From NCBI RefSeq assembly GCF_045862395.1, contig NZ_AP023087.1:1550001-1614000 (forward strand): DNA of 64,000 nt, read 5' to 3'. Positions 1 through 9,876 of this stretch are shown here, piece by piece. This DNA is from Marinicellulosiphila megalodicopiae (GTDB lineage Bacteria > Pseudomonadota > Gammaproteobacteria > Pseudomonadales > Natronospirillaceae). The notes under the pieces are model-generated. The model did not search any database. It was given only the letters and a program-made list of their open reading frames with translations, and was not told where the DNA came from. A program made the position numbers and the translations under genes. The stretch's first letter is position 1; every line of letters starts with the position of its first letter.

Positions 1-3000
1 TCAATTTTTGAATACCCTTCTTGCAGTAATTCTTGTTCGCGCTTTTTGATGTTGGCTTTAATGGTATTGGATTGATCGGGTTCTTCATATTGGGTTAACG
101 CAATGACCGCGGCATCAAATAATTTCATCACACCCAAAAATGCATCTCTAAAAAAACCAGACACTCTTAAGGTAACGTCGACTCTTGGTCGATTAAGTAA
201 CATACAAGGAATGATATTAAAATCGATCACACGGTTAGCGTGCTCGGACCAAATTGGCTCGATGCCCATTAATGCAAACGCTTGGGCAATATCGTCACCG
301 CCAGTACGCATGGTAGACGTACCCCAAACAGAAATACCAATTTGATTTGGGTAGTCGCCTTCTTCTTGTAAGTGTCGATCAATTAATGCTTGAGCAGACA
401 GTTTACCTAATTGCCAAGCGGCAGGAGTAGGGATGTTTCGATTATCTATAGAGTAAAAGTTTCGTCCTGTGGGTAGGCAATCTAATCGGCCTCTTGTAGG
501 CGCGCCACTTGGTCCTGGCGGCACCCATTGATTATTTAATCCTGAAATTAACGCTTGAATCTCTTGAGTCTCTGATTGCTTTAACCATTGTAGAAGTTGG
601 TTTTTAGCAAACAAAAGTGTCTCAAAAGTATTAGGGAAGTCTTGTTTAATTGAATTTAAATCATTGTTTTGTTGATTAATGTTTAAAACAAAATCCTGCA
701 TCCATTGTAATGCTAACGCTTCTAACCTGTCTTTAGTATGTTGCTGATGAAACCAAGTTTGATCGCTTATGTTGGCTAGAATATCAGGTCGTTTAGATTG
801 CCAAATTTGGGTGTCTGCGTCTAACGGATTAAACACTTCGCCATCTACTATTAAGTCTAAATCTTTACTCAAGTTATTTAAAATACCTTGAGTATGAATT
901 TGCGTACCGTGAGGTAAGCGTAACAACGCGACCATGGTATGAGCGATTTTGTCTTGGTTGGGCAGTTTGCCTAAAATATGCAGGCCATAACGAATTTGTG
1001 AATCTTTGATTTCACATAAATAACTGTCAAGGGCTTCTAGGCATTCTTGTTCGTCAGTGTCATTGTCTCCGCTTAAAGATACTTCATCTAATAAATTTGT
1101 GCTTTTTGCCAGTTTTAAAATTTCTTCTTTTAGCCAATTTTCACGGCGTGGATCTAGCCCCATGGCTTGATAATATTCATCCACTAATGATTCTAACTGC
1201 GCCAATTCTCCATAGCTTTCTGCTCGAGTCATGGGCGGCATTAAATGATCGATAATAACTGCTTGCGTGCGGCGTTTGGCTTGAGATCCTTCGCCGGGAT
1301 CATTAACAATAAACGGATAAAAATTAGGCATAGGGCCTAATATTAAATCGGGATAACATTCGTCAGACAATGCGGTGCCTTTGCCCGGTAGCCATTCTAA
1401 ATTACCGTGTTTGCCCACATGCACAAACGCGTGCACGTCATAAATAAATCGTAACCAAAAATAAAATGCCAAATAATTATGCGGTGGCACTAAATCAGGG
1501 TCGTGATAATTAGCCGATAAGTCTTCGTTGAACCCACGAGCAGGTTGAATACCAATAAACTGTTTACCCAAACGAATGCCCGAAATCATAATGCGATTGT
1601 CTCGGCATTTAGGATCCGTTTCAGGCTCGCCCCAGCGCTGTATAATCGCGTCTTGATTTTTTTGTGGTAATTGTTTGAAGTAGTGTTTGTAGCTGTCTAA
1701 CTCCATTGATTGCCAGCAGGGTAAATAATGCAGGGAATTTGGATTGTTGGTGACCACTTCTAATAACGCTTTTATTAAGCCGTCGCCATCGTTTGGAATA
1801 TTGTTGATGTCGTATTTGTTTTGCTCTAATGCGTTTAAAAATTCGATAACAGAATTGGGTGTGTCTAGTCCAACGCCATTGCCGATTCGGCCGTCTTTGG
1901 TTGGGTAGTTGGCAAGAATAATGGCAAGTTTTTTATCTTGGTTTTGAGTGTCACCTAACTCAATCCATTTTTTTGCCAGTTCAATAATAAACGTGGCGCG
2001 CTCTTGATGTAATTGATAATGCACAATATTTAATTGGGTAGTTTCATCAAAATGATTGTTTTCTTTGAAGCTTAAACTGCGGGTAATAATGCGCCCGTCC
2101 ATTTCAGGGAGCACCACTTGCATGGCTAAGTCGCGACCAAATAACCCTATGTTAGAGTCTTTCCACGTTTGTGAGTCTGAGCTTGATAATATTAGTTGTA
2201 AGACAGGTAAATTGTTTACAAATAACGATTCATTATTTTCAATATGACTGCAAAACCCTGTAGCGTTTAATACAATTTTTGCGTTTGTCTGTTCAATTAA
2301 TTCATTAATTAATAATAACGAAAAATTATCTTTTAAGGATGTAATGGCAATTGGCAGAATATTTAAATTTGTATTATTAGCCGTTTCTATAAAGGCATCA
2401 AACATTTTTGTGTGTGCATTTAATACATGGCTTTTATAAAAAATAAAAATAGCTGTGGGTGCTTGCTTATTTATTTGTGCTTGCCAATGTTTAACATGTG
2501 TTTGTATTAATTGTTTGTTGTATATAAATGCATTGGGTGTCTGTTTGGCCTGAGGCGTTGAACACAATTCAAAGCTTTGGTTGTTGACACAATATTGTTC
2601 GATGAATGTATAACAATTATGAATGTTGTCCACGCCACCTTCACGAATGTAACGCCAAATTAAATAAGCGGCGCTTTTGTGTTGTCCGTTTAATTCAAAC
2701 AGGGCAGGGTCGTCTTGGTCGTCGCCTGCAATTATGATTAACGTACGATTTTTGTTTTTGTGTTGAAGGGATAGTGCCCAATTTTGTAAACGTTCGATAC
2801 CATAAGTGAAATAATTTACGCCACCTAATAAAGAAATAATGACGACTTTAGATTGGTCTAATACTTTGTGTTCGTACAAATCAAACGCGGCAGGTTTGGT
2901 GAGGTTCATCCAATTGGCAAGGCGTAAACTGAAATTAGGTTTAAACGAATTTATGCCTGCACTTAATAAAGATAATTGACTGTCAGCCGCACTTAATATC

Positions 3001-3083
3001 ACCACGTCTGCAGGTGATTGGTCTAAGTCGATGATGCCTTCTTCGTCGGTGAAACCGCCGGGACTTGCTGCTAGTAGATGCAT
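1..3083 (-). CDS. cobN: Cobaltochelatase subunit CobN (3' end beyond the window)
   Basis: CobN is the large subunit of the aerobic-type cobaltochelatase, which inserts cobalt into hydrogenobyrinate a,c-diamide in cobalamin synthesis. The ATG at 3083 starts MHLLAASPGGF, a typical CobN N-terminus; an upstream in-frame TAG at 3084-3086 fixes this start. The frame stays open for 1027 codons to the left edge, out of roughly 1250 in the family. Typical CobN blocks are readable: HVGKHGNLEWLPGK near residue 560, then YPFIVNDPGEG, and near the edge ISVWGTSTMRTGGDD. It lies 23 nt after the AAA/VWA chelatase gene and is surely co-transcribed with it. A BchH/ChlH magnesium chelatase is the alternative, but nothing photosynthetic is nearby. 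Confidence 0.93.
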   Translation of the reverse strand, partial: MHLLAASPGGFTDEEGIIDLDQSPADVVILSAADSQLSLLSAGINSFKPNFSLRLANWMNLTKPAAFDLYEHKVLDQSKVVIISLLGGVNYFTYGIERLQNWALSLQHKNKNRTLIIIAGDDQDDPALFELNGQHKSAAYLIWRYIREGGVDNIHNCYTFIEQYCVNNQSFELCSTPQAKQTPNAFIYNKQLIQTHVKHWQAQINKQAPTAIFIFYKSHVLNAHTKMFDAFIETANNTNLNILPIAITSLKDNFSLLLINELIEQTNAKIVLNATGFCSHIENNESLFVNNLPVLQLILSSSDSQTWKDSNIGLFGRDLAMQVVLPEMDGRIITRSLSFKENNHFDETTQLNIVHYQLHQERATFIIELAKKWIELGDTQNQDKKLAIILANYPTKDGRIGNGVGLDTPNSVIEFLNALEQNKYDINNIPNDGDGLIKALLEVVTNNPNSLHYLPCWQSMELDSYKHYFKQLPQKNQDAIIQRWGEPETDPKCRDNRIMISGIRLGKQFIGIQPARGFNEDLSANYHDPDLVPPHNYLAFYFWLRFIYDVHAFVHVGKHGNLEWLPGKGTALSDECYPDLILGPMPNFYPFIVNDPGEGSQAKRRTQAVIIDHLMPPMTRAESYGELAQLESLVDEYYQAMGLDPRRENWLKEEILKLAKSTNLLDEVSLSGDNDTDEQECLEALDSYLCEIKDSQIRYGLHILGKLPNQDKIAHTMVALLRLPHGTQIHTQGILNNLSKDLDLIVDGEVFNPLDADTQIWQSKRPDILANISDQTWFHQQHTKDRLEALALQWMQDFVLNINQQNNDLNSIKQDFPNTFETLLFAKNQLLQWLKQSETQEIQALISGLNNQWVPPGPSGAPTRGRLDCLPTGRNFYSIDNRNIPTPAAWQLGKLSAQALIDRHLQEEGDYPNQIGISVWGTSTMRTGGDDIAQAFALMGIEPIWSEHANRVIDFNIIPCMLLNRPRVDVTLRVSGFFRDAFLGVMKLFDAAVIALTQYEEPDQSNTIKANIKKREQELLQEGYSKI

Positions 3084-3106
3084 CTACATGTTCCAAAAAT
3101 TAAGTT

Positions 3107-4798
3107 TTACAGTGAAATATATTGAGCGTTTAAGACTTTTGCAATGTGTTCGCATTTTGAACGTTTAACGACACTTGAATCTAAATCTACGACAACCATG
3201 TTCTCGATCGGTTGTAATGAATTAATATCTTCATTAGTACGACCATCGGTTAACAGATAAGTGAAAATGGTTAATTCTGGCGTTTGTTTGATGAGTTTTT
3301 TTTGCCACAAATGAAGTTGTAAAAGGGATTGCACAACAGGGGTGCCACCACCTACGTCAATGGTGTTTAAAAACGGCTCAATATCTTTGGGGCTTTTGAC
3401 AATGTTGAGTTGTTGTTTGAATAATTCTTTACCAAAACTATGAATGCAAATCTTTTCTCTTGCTAAGTACGCTTGATTAGCAATGGCATGAATCACACCT
3501 TTGGATTTACTTAAGGTCTTGTTTTGTAGGGTAGATGCGGATGTGTCTAGCAATACCATGTGTAATACACTGGCTTGTTCTTCATTTTTATTAAACACTA
3601 AATTGTTTTTTAATTTAGATGTGTCTGTGCTTTTGCTTTTTTTAAAACTTTCGATCCAGCTTATATTATTTATGCTGGTCTCATTTTTATTTGATTTTAA
3701 ATGTTGAGAGGATTCGGTTTTATCTTTTTTTTTAATCTCAATATTTTTGATATTGGGTATGGTTAAATTCTGTTTTAGGATCTCGTTGTGGGATTTTTTT
3801 TCCATGCTTCCCCAGTCTTCACCTTCGCCTTGATTTGAATTTTTGTTATTTTGTTCGGGCGAAGTGTTTTGATCTTTATTGTTGCTTTGAGTCTGTTCGT
3901 TTTCTTTTTTTGACGGTGGTGTTTGAGGATTAGTTGGCGGTATTGTTGGTGGTGTCGTTCTTCTGTGGTTTAAAACAAAATCTGATACCGCATCAATATC
4001 TGTTTGATCAACGCTCAATTTACCAGACCAAGCCGCATGTGCGGTTGCCGCTTTACTTAATATAATGTCAGCGCGCAGACCTTCTACGCCAGCGTCAATA
4101 CAGATGTTGGCAATGATTAATAAATGCTTGTCGTCTAATTCTACTTTAGCTAATACTGATTGTGCGTCTTTTATTTTTTGTTTTAATTGGGTTTGTTCAG
4201 CTTCAAAAGTTTGCACAAAAGTTTGTGGGTCTGAACTAAATGCCTGTGTTTTTTTAATAATATTGACACGGCTTTGGGCGCTGTTGTTGTGGGTTAAATC
4301 CACCTGAAAAGCAAAGCGGTCTAATAATTGGCTGCGAAGTTGGCCTTCGTCTGGATTCATGGTGCCCAGTAATATAAATTGTGCGTCGTGTTCGTGGCTG
4401 ATGCCGTCACGTTCAATTTTATTTACACCGCTTGCCGCGACATCTAATAATTGATCCACCAAGGGATCGGGTAATAAATTGACTTCGTCGACATACAAAA
4501 TACCTTGATGGGCTTTTGCAAGAAGCCCTGGTTTAAAGTCGACTTGTTTGTCTTGAAATACTTTTTCTAGATCCATGGTGCCAAGTAACATATCGACACT
4601 GCAACCGAGCGGCAAAGTGGTAAAATTTGCATGTTGTTCAGTGGTGATCAGATCGGCCATTGAGCGCGCTAATGTACTTTTTGCACTGCCTTTGTCGCCA
4701 CTGATTAATACGCCCCCAATTTTAGGGTCAACGGCATTTAACAATAATGCTAATTTTAAAGACTCAAGGCCTTCTACTGCGGTAAACGGAAATATCAT
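3107..4798 (-). CDS. Cobaltochelatase-associated AAA+ ATPase with VWA domain (ChlI/ChlD-like)
   Basis: This 563-aa protein joins a MoxR/ChlI-like AAA+ motor to a von Willebrand A domain and should power metal insertion by the adjacent CobN. Visible are Walker A GDKGSAKST (34-42), Walker B LYVDEVNLL (about 96-104), a sensor/arginine-finger region GTMNPDEGQLRSQLLDRF, a low-complexity Pro/Asn/Gln linker (about 285-340), and a MIDAS DTSAS motif near residue 418. Many gammaproteobacteria use ChlI/ChlD-like partners with CobN instead of CobS/CobT; here both halves are in one chain, like BchD. No clear Shine-Dalgarno sequence precedes the ATG. The gene is divergent from arfB, and the 166 nt between them holds no cobalamin riboswitch that I can see. 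Confidence 0.85.
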   Translation of the reverse strand: MIFPFTAVEGLESLKLALLLNAVDPKIGGVLISGDKGSAKSTLARSMADLITTEQHANFTTLPLGCSVDMLLGTMDLEKVFQDKQVDFKPGLLAKAHQGILYVDEVNLLPDPLVDQLLDVAASGVNKIERDGISHEHDAQFILLGTMNPDEGQLRSQLLDRFAFQVDLTHNNSAQSRVNIIKKTQAFSSDPQTFVQTFEAEQTQLKQKIKDAQSVLAKVELDDKHLLIIANICIDAGVEGLRADIILSKAATAHAAWSGKLSVDQTDIDAVSDFVLNHRRTTPPTIPPTNPQTPPSKKENEQTQSNNKDQNTSPEQNNKNSNQGEGEDWGSMEKKSHNEILKQNLTIPNIKNIEIKKKDKTESSQHLKSNKNETSINNISWIESFKKSKSTDTSKLKNNLVFNKNEEQASVLHMVLLDTSASTLQNKTLSKSKGVIHAIANQAYLAREKICIHSFGKELFKQQLNIVKSPKDIEPFLNTIDVGGGTPVVQSLLQLHLWQKKLIKQTPELTIFTYLLTDGRTNEDINSLQPIENMVVVDLDSSVVKRSKCEHIAKVLNAQYISL

Positions 4799-4964
4799 AA
4801 CAAAGACAGGTTTGGTTAAAGTGAGGCGTAGTTTAATGGGTACGTGTTTATTGTCCAGACAAAGCCATCATTTGGCTGTTTTTTGTGTACAATTGGCGCA
4901 TTAAATCAGCCTAAAATACAAATGCGCGTTCATAGCTCATGTAATTGATGAAACAGGAAAGACG

Positions 4965-5375
4965 ATGAATATTAATTCTCACCTTGTATTACGAGAATCG
5001 GATTATGAAATTACCCCCATTCGCGCCCAAGGTGCGGGGGGGCAAAATGTCAATAAAGTGTCTTCCGCGATTCATTTGCGTTTTGATATTCATGCTTGTA
5101 GTTTGCCGGATTATTATAAGCATCGTTTACTGCAAATTAAAGACAGTCGCATCACCAAAGAAGGGGTGATTGTGATCAAAGCGCAACAACATCGTACGCA
5201 AGCAAAAAACAAAGCAGATGCCATTGAACGATTGGCTCAATTTATTGAAGAAAATACCCGCCCCATTAAACGTCGAGTGGCCACTAAGCCTTCTCGAAAC
5301 TCTATGCGTAAAGTGTTGGACAAGAAAAAACAACGCGGGCAGACAAAACAGAATCGACAAAATTACGGTTATTAA
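4965..5375 (+). CDS. arfB: Alternative ribosome-rescue factor / peptidyl-tRNA hydrolase ArfB
   Basis: ArfB (YaeJ) is a codon-independent release factor that frees ribosomes stalled at the 3' end of truncated mRNA by hydrolysing peptidyl-tRNA. The 136-aa product has the catalytic GGQ at residues 25-27 within RAQGAGGQNVNKV, followed by the short RF-1-like domain. A basic C-terminal tail (KKKQRGQTKQNR) matches the part of ArfB that enters the empty mRNA channel. Length is as expected (E. coli 140 aa). AGGA seven bases before the ATG supports the start. No stop-codon-recognition domain is present, which rules out a full release factor. Confidence 0.95.
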   Translation: MNINSHLVLRESDYEITPIRAQGAGGQNVNKVSSAIHLRFDIHACSLPDYYKHRLLQIKDSRITKEGVIVIKAQQHRTQAKNKADAIERLAQFIEENTRPIKRRVATKPSRNSMRKVLDKKKQRGQTKQNRQNYGY

Positions 5376-5524
5376 TAATTTGCAAACAATTAATAACAAA
5401 ACAGCAAAGAAAAGTGCTTGAAAATCTACTAAGTTACAAAATATTGACGGTATTGTGCCGTTAAGTTCACAATATATCGTTCTGCTTATAGACGTATGGT
5501 TTCAGTTTTATACAATCGGCCAGA

Positions 5525-5530
5525 TATAAT
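5525..5530 (+). promoter_or_regulatory. Likely -10 element for the 818-aa lipoprotein
   Basis: A consensus TATAAT lies 20 bases before the ATG at 5551, and AGGT sits eight bases before that ATG. No good -35 hexamer is visible at the usual distance. This would give a leader of roughly 14 nt. Confidence 0.45.
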
Positions 5531-5550
5531 ACAAACCATAGGTAATTCTA

Positions 5551-8007
5551 ATGTATAACAAAACCCTAAGCGCACTTTTAACCAGTGCTTTATTAATTAG
5601 TTGCACGCCTGAAGTCGAAGATGACAATAAAGCGCCTGTATCGAAATACACAGTTAATAATAATTTACTTATTGCAAGCTCAACGGATGATAGTAATTCT
5701 GGTTTAAAATATGAATGGAGTGTAGGTGGCACTTCAGTCAGTACAGGAAATTATTTAGATATCTCAGGTTTTCCGGCTGGTTCATTAGTCATTTTAAAAA
5801 CTACGGATTCTCAAGGTTTATTTAATGAAACTATTTATATGATTCCTGGGGTTGGTTCTCAAACAACCACTGAAACTAATACTGACAATACATCTGAGAC
5901 TCAAACTGAAACTAATACTGATGATACATCTGAGACTCTAACGCAAACCAATACTCAGTCTGATACCGATACACAAACTAAAACTGTTACTAATACTCAG
6001 TCAGATACAGATACAGATACAGATACAGATACAGATACAGATACAGATACAAATACAAATACAAATACAGAACTGCCGATTAACCTTCCTCCGGTTGCAA
6101 AATTTACTATTGCAGCAACAGACTTGACAGTAATGGTTAACGCCAGTACTTCATCGGATCCTGAGATGTTCAATCTTACCTATGCATGGGAATTTTATAA
6201 TGCAAATGGTCAATTAGTGAAAACCGATGATACTCCATCTTCTAGCTTTACATTCGCAAATGCAGGGTTGATGAATGTGAAATTAACGGTTACTGATTCA
6301 GAAGGTCAGTTAGATGAACTATCAAAACCGATCGATATAATAGTTGAAACAAATACTCAAACACAAACAGATGATTCGATTGGTGATTGTTCTGATAATA
6401 CTTTAGATTTCTGTGCCGATTTTGAAGATCAGCAATTGCCTAATGCATTATCTGCTGCAAATAACTATTCTTTCGATAATATTGGTTATAACAGCGATTA
6501 CTCAGTAAAAGTGACCGCTGCAAATAGTTCTAATCCTGGTTTTTTCCAAATTGTTCCGCCTGCTGCAGATTTTTGGACACGTGTATTTATGCGTTCTAGT
6601 GGTGATTCAGCTGGAAATGGTTGGGGAGGCGATGATGAAGGATTTGCAAGAGCACACGGTGTTTTGCTTAAAGGTGTTGAAGGTAATGCACAAATGCGTG
6701 TTGGTGATCATCGCTGCCAGTTGGAGATTAATCGTGATGGTGGTTCTGGACATTTAGGTGATGATTTAGAAATGACATCAGGTAATTATGGGGCAGATGG
6801 AACAATATGTAATGATACGATTGGTGCACGAATGCAGCCTAATGAATGGTATTGTTTAGAAGTGCATTTCAATGGTCCAGAAAGTGAAATTCAAGTATTT
6901 TGGGATAATCAAAATGTTGAACAATTACACGTAACTGCTGATCGTACTTGGACTAATGAAGATAAACCACCAGGAGGTCAGTATTCGCAAAATGCAGATC
7001 AACCTTGGGGTCCATATAACTACGATTATTTTGCCTTTGGATATGAAAGTTTTAATAATAATGGTGCACCAAATATATCATTTTGGTATGACAATGTTGC
7101 CGTTTCAACACAGCGCGTTGGGTGTGGCGGTGATTACACAATCAATGAAACATTAGATGAATCAACTAAGTTGCAACCAACCAGTAATGGTTATCCGTAT
7201 ACTGAATCTACAGGTGGTAACACTGATACAGAAACCATGACAGATACTGATACCGATACTGAAGTGAGTACTGGTGATTTAGGTAATGGAACGATTATAG
7301 CCTATGAAAACTTTGAGGATGTAGCTGTAAATGCAATACCTTCTGATTGGTCTGTTTTCAAGCAAGCGCATTTAGATTCAAATGTATATGTAGTAGATGA
7401 TAAATCTGCTTATGGTAATAAATCATTAAGATCAACCACTAAACCTAATGATGGCGATCAAGCTATTATTAAAGAATTACCAGCTGATCAAGATACTATT
7501 TATGTGCGTATGATAATGAACTCTGCCTTTGATATAGGTGCGCCATCTACTGGTAAAAACCATAGTCATTTCACTACTTTGCAAACAGTACAAACAAATC
7601 AATACGATATTTATTCCGTTGAACAACAAATTCGAGTTGGTGATGCGAAAGGTACTCTTGGATTAAATGAAAAACATACAGATGGTGTATATCCATTATA
7701 TGAACATTGGAATGGGCATCCTACAAATTATATCCATGCTGATACATGGACATGTGTAGAAGTGGCATATTTAAATGCTGACCCAGTAAAATCCGCATTT
7801 AAAATGTGGGTCGATGGTGAGCTTTTTGTTGATGTATTGGGAGATGAATTCCATGTAAACCTTGCAAAAGGGGATAAATGGTTAGATGGTGTTTTTCAGT
7901 TTGTTGGTATTGGGTGGTATGACTGGGGCTTTAATGAAATAAATACAATTTGGTATGATGAAGTAGTTATTTCTACAGACCGAATTGGATGTAATCCTCC
8001 TGGTTAA
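5551..8007 (+). CDS. Surface lipoprotein with PKD domain and two lyase/lectin-like (Cip1-like) domains
   Basis: An 818-aa predicted lipoprotein: signal peptide ending in the lipobox LLISC (Cys18), then a short Ig-like segment (about 25-105), a Thr/Asp/Asn-rich linker (about 108-180), a PKD-like domain (about 182-265: PVAKFTI, TYAWEF, LTVTDSEG), and two related beta-rich domains at about 280-526 and 580-818. Both begin with an (E)NFED/DFED motif and end with the same signature, FWYDNVAVSTQRVGC and IWYDEVVISTDRIGC. That ending recalls Cip1/polysaccharide-lyase-like concanavalin folds, so a role in binding or degrading polysaccharide outside the cell is a reasonable inference. Catalytic residues were not identified. 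Transcription probably ends at the strong hairpin right after the stop codon. Confidence 0.7.
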   Translation: MYNKTLSALLTSALLISCTPEVEDDNKAPVSKYTVNNNLLIASSTDDSNSGLKYEWSVGGTSVSTGNYLDISGFPAGSLVILKTTDSQGLFNETIYMIPGVGSQTTTETNTDNTSETQTETNTDDTSETLTQTNTQSDTDTQTKTVTNTQSDTDTDTDTDTDTDTDTNTNTNTELPINLPPVAKFTIAATDLTVMVNASTSSDPEMFNLTYAWEFYNANGQLVKTDDTPSSSFTFANAGLMNVKLTVTDSEGQLDELSKPIDIIVETNTQTQTDDSIGDCSDNTLDFCADFEDQQLPNALSAANNYSFDNIGYNSDYSVKVTAANSSNPGFFQIVPPAADFWTRVFMRSSGDSAGNGWGGDDEGFARAHGVLLKGVEGNAQMRVGDHRCQLEINRDGGSGHLGDDLEMTSGNYGADGTICNDTIGARMQPNEWYCLEVHFNGPESEIQVFWDNQNVEQLHVTADRTWTNEDKPPGGQYSQNADQPWGPYNYDYFAFGYESFNNNGAPNISFWYDNVAVSTQRVGCGGDYTINETLDESTKLQPTSNGYPYTESTGGNTDTETMTDTDTDTEVSTGDLGNGTIIAYENFEDVAVNAIPSDWSVFKQAHLDSNVYVVDDKSAYGNKSLRSTTKPNDGDQAIIKELPADQDTIYVRMIMNSAFDIGAPSTGKNHSHFTTLQTVQTNQYDIYSVEQQIRVGDAKGTLGLNEKHTDGVYPLYEHWNGHPTNYIHADTWTCVEVAYLNADPVKSAFKMWVDGELFVDVLGDEFHVNLAKGDKWLDGVFQFVGIGWYDWGFNEINTIWYDEVVISTDRIGCNPPG
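6003..6066 (+). repeat. In-frame hexanucleotide tract encoding (Asp-Thr)n/(Asn-Thr)n
   Basis: About eight copies of the six-base unit AGATAC are followed by three copies of AAATAC. They encode a DTDTDT...NTNTNT stretch in the linker between the N-terminal part and the PKD domain of the lipoprotein. Because the unit is two codons, slippage would change linker length without breaking the frame. Confidence 0.9.
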
Positions 8008-8020
8008 TTGATTCATATTA

Positions 8021-8047
8021 AAAAAGAGCCGAAAGGCTCTTTTTTTT
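8021..8047 (+). terminator. Intrinsic terminator after the 818-aa lipoprotein, probably bidirectional
   Basis: AAAAGAGCC and GGCTCTTTT form a stem closed by a GAAA tetraloop, with T runs on both strands. It sits between convergent genes and can serve the HD-GYP gene as well. Confidence 0.9.
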
Positions 8048-8072
8048 GTAAAAATTTCAATTCAAATAAAGG

Positions 8073-9719
8073 TTAAATATAATTTTCTACATTATCCATA
8101 GTTACATCCAACTGAAAATCCAACATATGGGTTTTTGCATAACCTACCCACTTTCCGCTTTTCAAAAATAAATCAAATACATCAGGATCAATATGCCCTT
8201 CATTTTTCATACGTTTTAAAATTGAAAATGCTTCAGATAGTGCCATAGGCTTTTTATACGGACGTTCTTTTGCTGTAAGGGCTTCAAATATATCGGCAAC
8301 CCCCATAATGCGTGCGGGAATAGAAAGTTGGTCTCTGGTTAATCCTTTAGGGTAGCCTTTACCGTCCATTCTTTCATGATGGCCGCCTGCGTATTCTGGG
8401 ACTTTTCGTAGATTTTTAGGAAACGGTAAAGCTTCTAATACTTCAATAGTAATGTCGATATGACGATTAATGGTTTTGCGTTCTTCTTCGTTAATGGTGC
8501 CACGGGTAATACATAAATTATCAATCTCATCTTGATGTAACATGGGCTCTAAATCTCCCTCGATATTTTTGTATTGATATTTAGCTATTTTACGAACCCT
8601 TTTTTTAAATTCTTCACTCATGAATTCTCCTCCTTTGTTGATAAGGCTTAAAAATTCAAAATCCGACCGGTATTGTTGCTTTATTTGTTTGATATCAACT
8701 TCTAAGTTTTCACTGTTACCATCAATCATTGCTTGTTTATAAAGTTGAATCTCTGCGTTACTGATTAATGCGGCAAATCGTGCTTTGATAGAATCGATGC
8801 CATCTAAAAGTGTATTGAGTTTGGTACCTTTATTGATTATCGAATCGGGGGTGGCGAGTTTTCCGCAATCGTGCATCCAAGCTGCGACTTTTAATTCATA
8901 CCATTGATCTTGATTGAGGTTGAATTCTTTAAAATATCCGTTTGTATCTTCGCAAGCCGCCTGTGCGATTAATTCAGTTAAAATAGGTAATCTTTGGCAG
9001 TGGGCTGACGTATGAGGCGATCGCACATCGATTATTTTTGCTAATGATTGAATAAAAGCATCAAGTAATTCTTTGTGGCTGTGAAGTAATATTTGATTTT
9101 CAAGTGCTGTTGCTGTGTAACCGGCCATGGCTTCTATTAATGCTTCATTATCGGAGCTAAATTCAATAATTTCGTCCGTTAAGTCGTCTTTGGCATTAAT
9201 CAGTTGCAATACTGCGATGACTTCATTGTTATGATCTAATAAAGGAATAGTCATAAATGATTCAGATCGATATCCATGATTTCGATCAAAACGTTTTGTT
9301 CCAGAAAAATCAAATTCGTCGGTCAGATATACATTTTTTATGTTCACAAGTTGTTTGTTTAAAGCGACGAAGGTAGCCACATTATGGACATTAGGCTCAC
9401 CGTTTTCATAAAGTTTTAGATGATCAATATTTATATCATCCCCAGCGTAAGCGTTTAGTCGGATGCCTAATGACTTGTTTGACATTACAGAGAATTTCAA
9501 TTTTGCTTTTTCATCTTCACCTGACATGACGTACAGTGTGCCGCCATCAGCGTTTGTTAAACGCTGTGCTTCTATTAAAACTGCCTCAAACAATGAGGGT
9601 AAATTTTTACATTTGGCGAGATTTATCAGAATAGCTTGAGTATTAGCAGTGAAATCAATATCTAGTGCCATAAAAGATTGTGGATTGCTCATAGTGGTTG
9701 TCTTCATCGTCAATGTCAT
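8073..9719 (-). CDS. GAF-HD-GYP protein, probable cyclic di-GMP phosphodiesterase
   Basis: The 548-aa protein has an N-terminal GAF sensor domain (about 30-205) and a C-terminal HD-GYP domain (about 215-535). The metal-binding HD motif is WMHDCGKL near residue 280, and the GYP signature HHERMDGKGYPKGL is complete near 445, so hydrolysis of cyclic di-GMP is expected. About 100 residues separate the HD motif from the usual downstream HRHID-type helix, longer than in compact HD-GYP enzymes; this stretch is charged and helical. No membrane segment is visible, so the enzyme should be cytoplasmic. Three Met codons lie within the first ten codons and the AGG before the first ATG is too close, so the exact start is open. 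The gene is followed on the same strand side by a histidine kinase gene upstream (9877-12261). Confidence 0.88.
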   Translation of the reverse strand: MTLTMKTTTMSNPQSFMALDIDFTANTQAILINLAKCKNLPSLFEAVLIEAQRLTNADGGTLYVMSGEDEKAKLKFSVMSNKSLGIRLNAYAGDDINIDHLKLYENGEPNVHNVATFVALNKQLVNIKNVYLTDEFDFSGTKRFDRNHGYRSESFMTIPLLDHNNEVIAVLQLINAKDDLTDEIIEFSSDNEALIEAMAGYTATALENQILLHSHKELLDAFIQSLAKIIDVRSPHTSAHCQRLPILTELIAQAACEDTNGYFKEFNLNQDQWYELKVAAWMHDCGKLATPDSIINKGTKLNTLLDGIDSIKARFAALISNAEIQLYKQAMIDGNSENLEVDIKQIKQQYRSDFEFLSLINKGGEFMSEEFKKRVRKIAKYQYKNIEGDLEPMLHQDEIDNLCITRGTINEEERKTINRHIDITIEVLEALPFPKNLRKVPEYAGGHHERMDGKGYPKGLTRDQLSIPARIMGVADIFEALTAKERPYKKPMALSEAFSILKRMKNEGHIDPDVFDLFLKSGKWVGYAKTHMLDFQLDVTMDNVENYI

Positions 9720-9876
9720 TACCTGCTAGACAAATTACGCCTTGGTCTTTGAATTAATTATAAAAAGTTAGTAAAAATAATGAGTATTCATTTAATACTA
9801 ACTTAATTTGTTTTTTAAGATTTGAACTAAGGCTCAAAAAATTAAAAATATAACTATATTTAGGTATAGCGGTTAA

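Noticed and set aside
5455..5476. CRP site before the 818-aa lipoprotein
   Set aside because: TGTG and CACA halves are present, but two bases too far apart for the CRP spacing.
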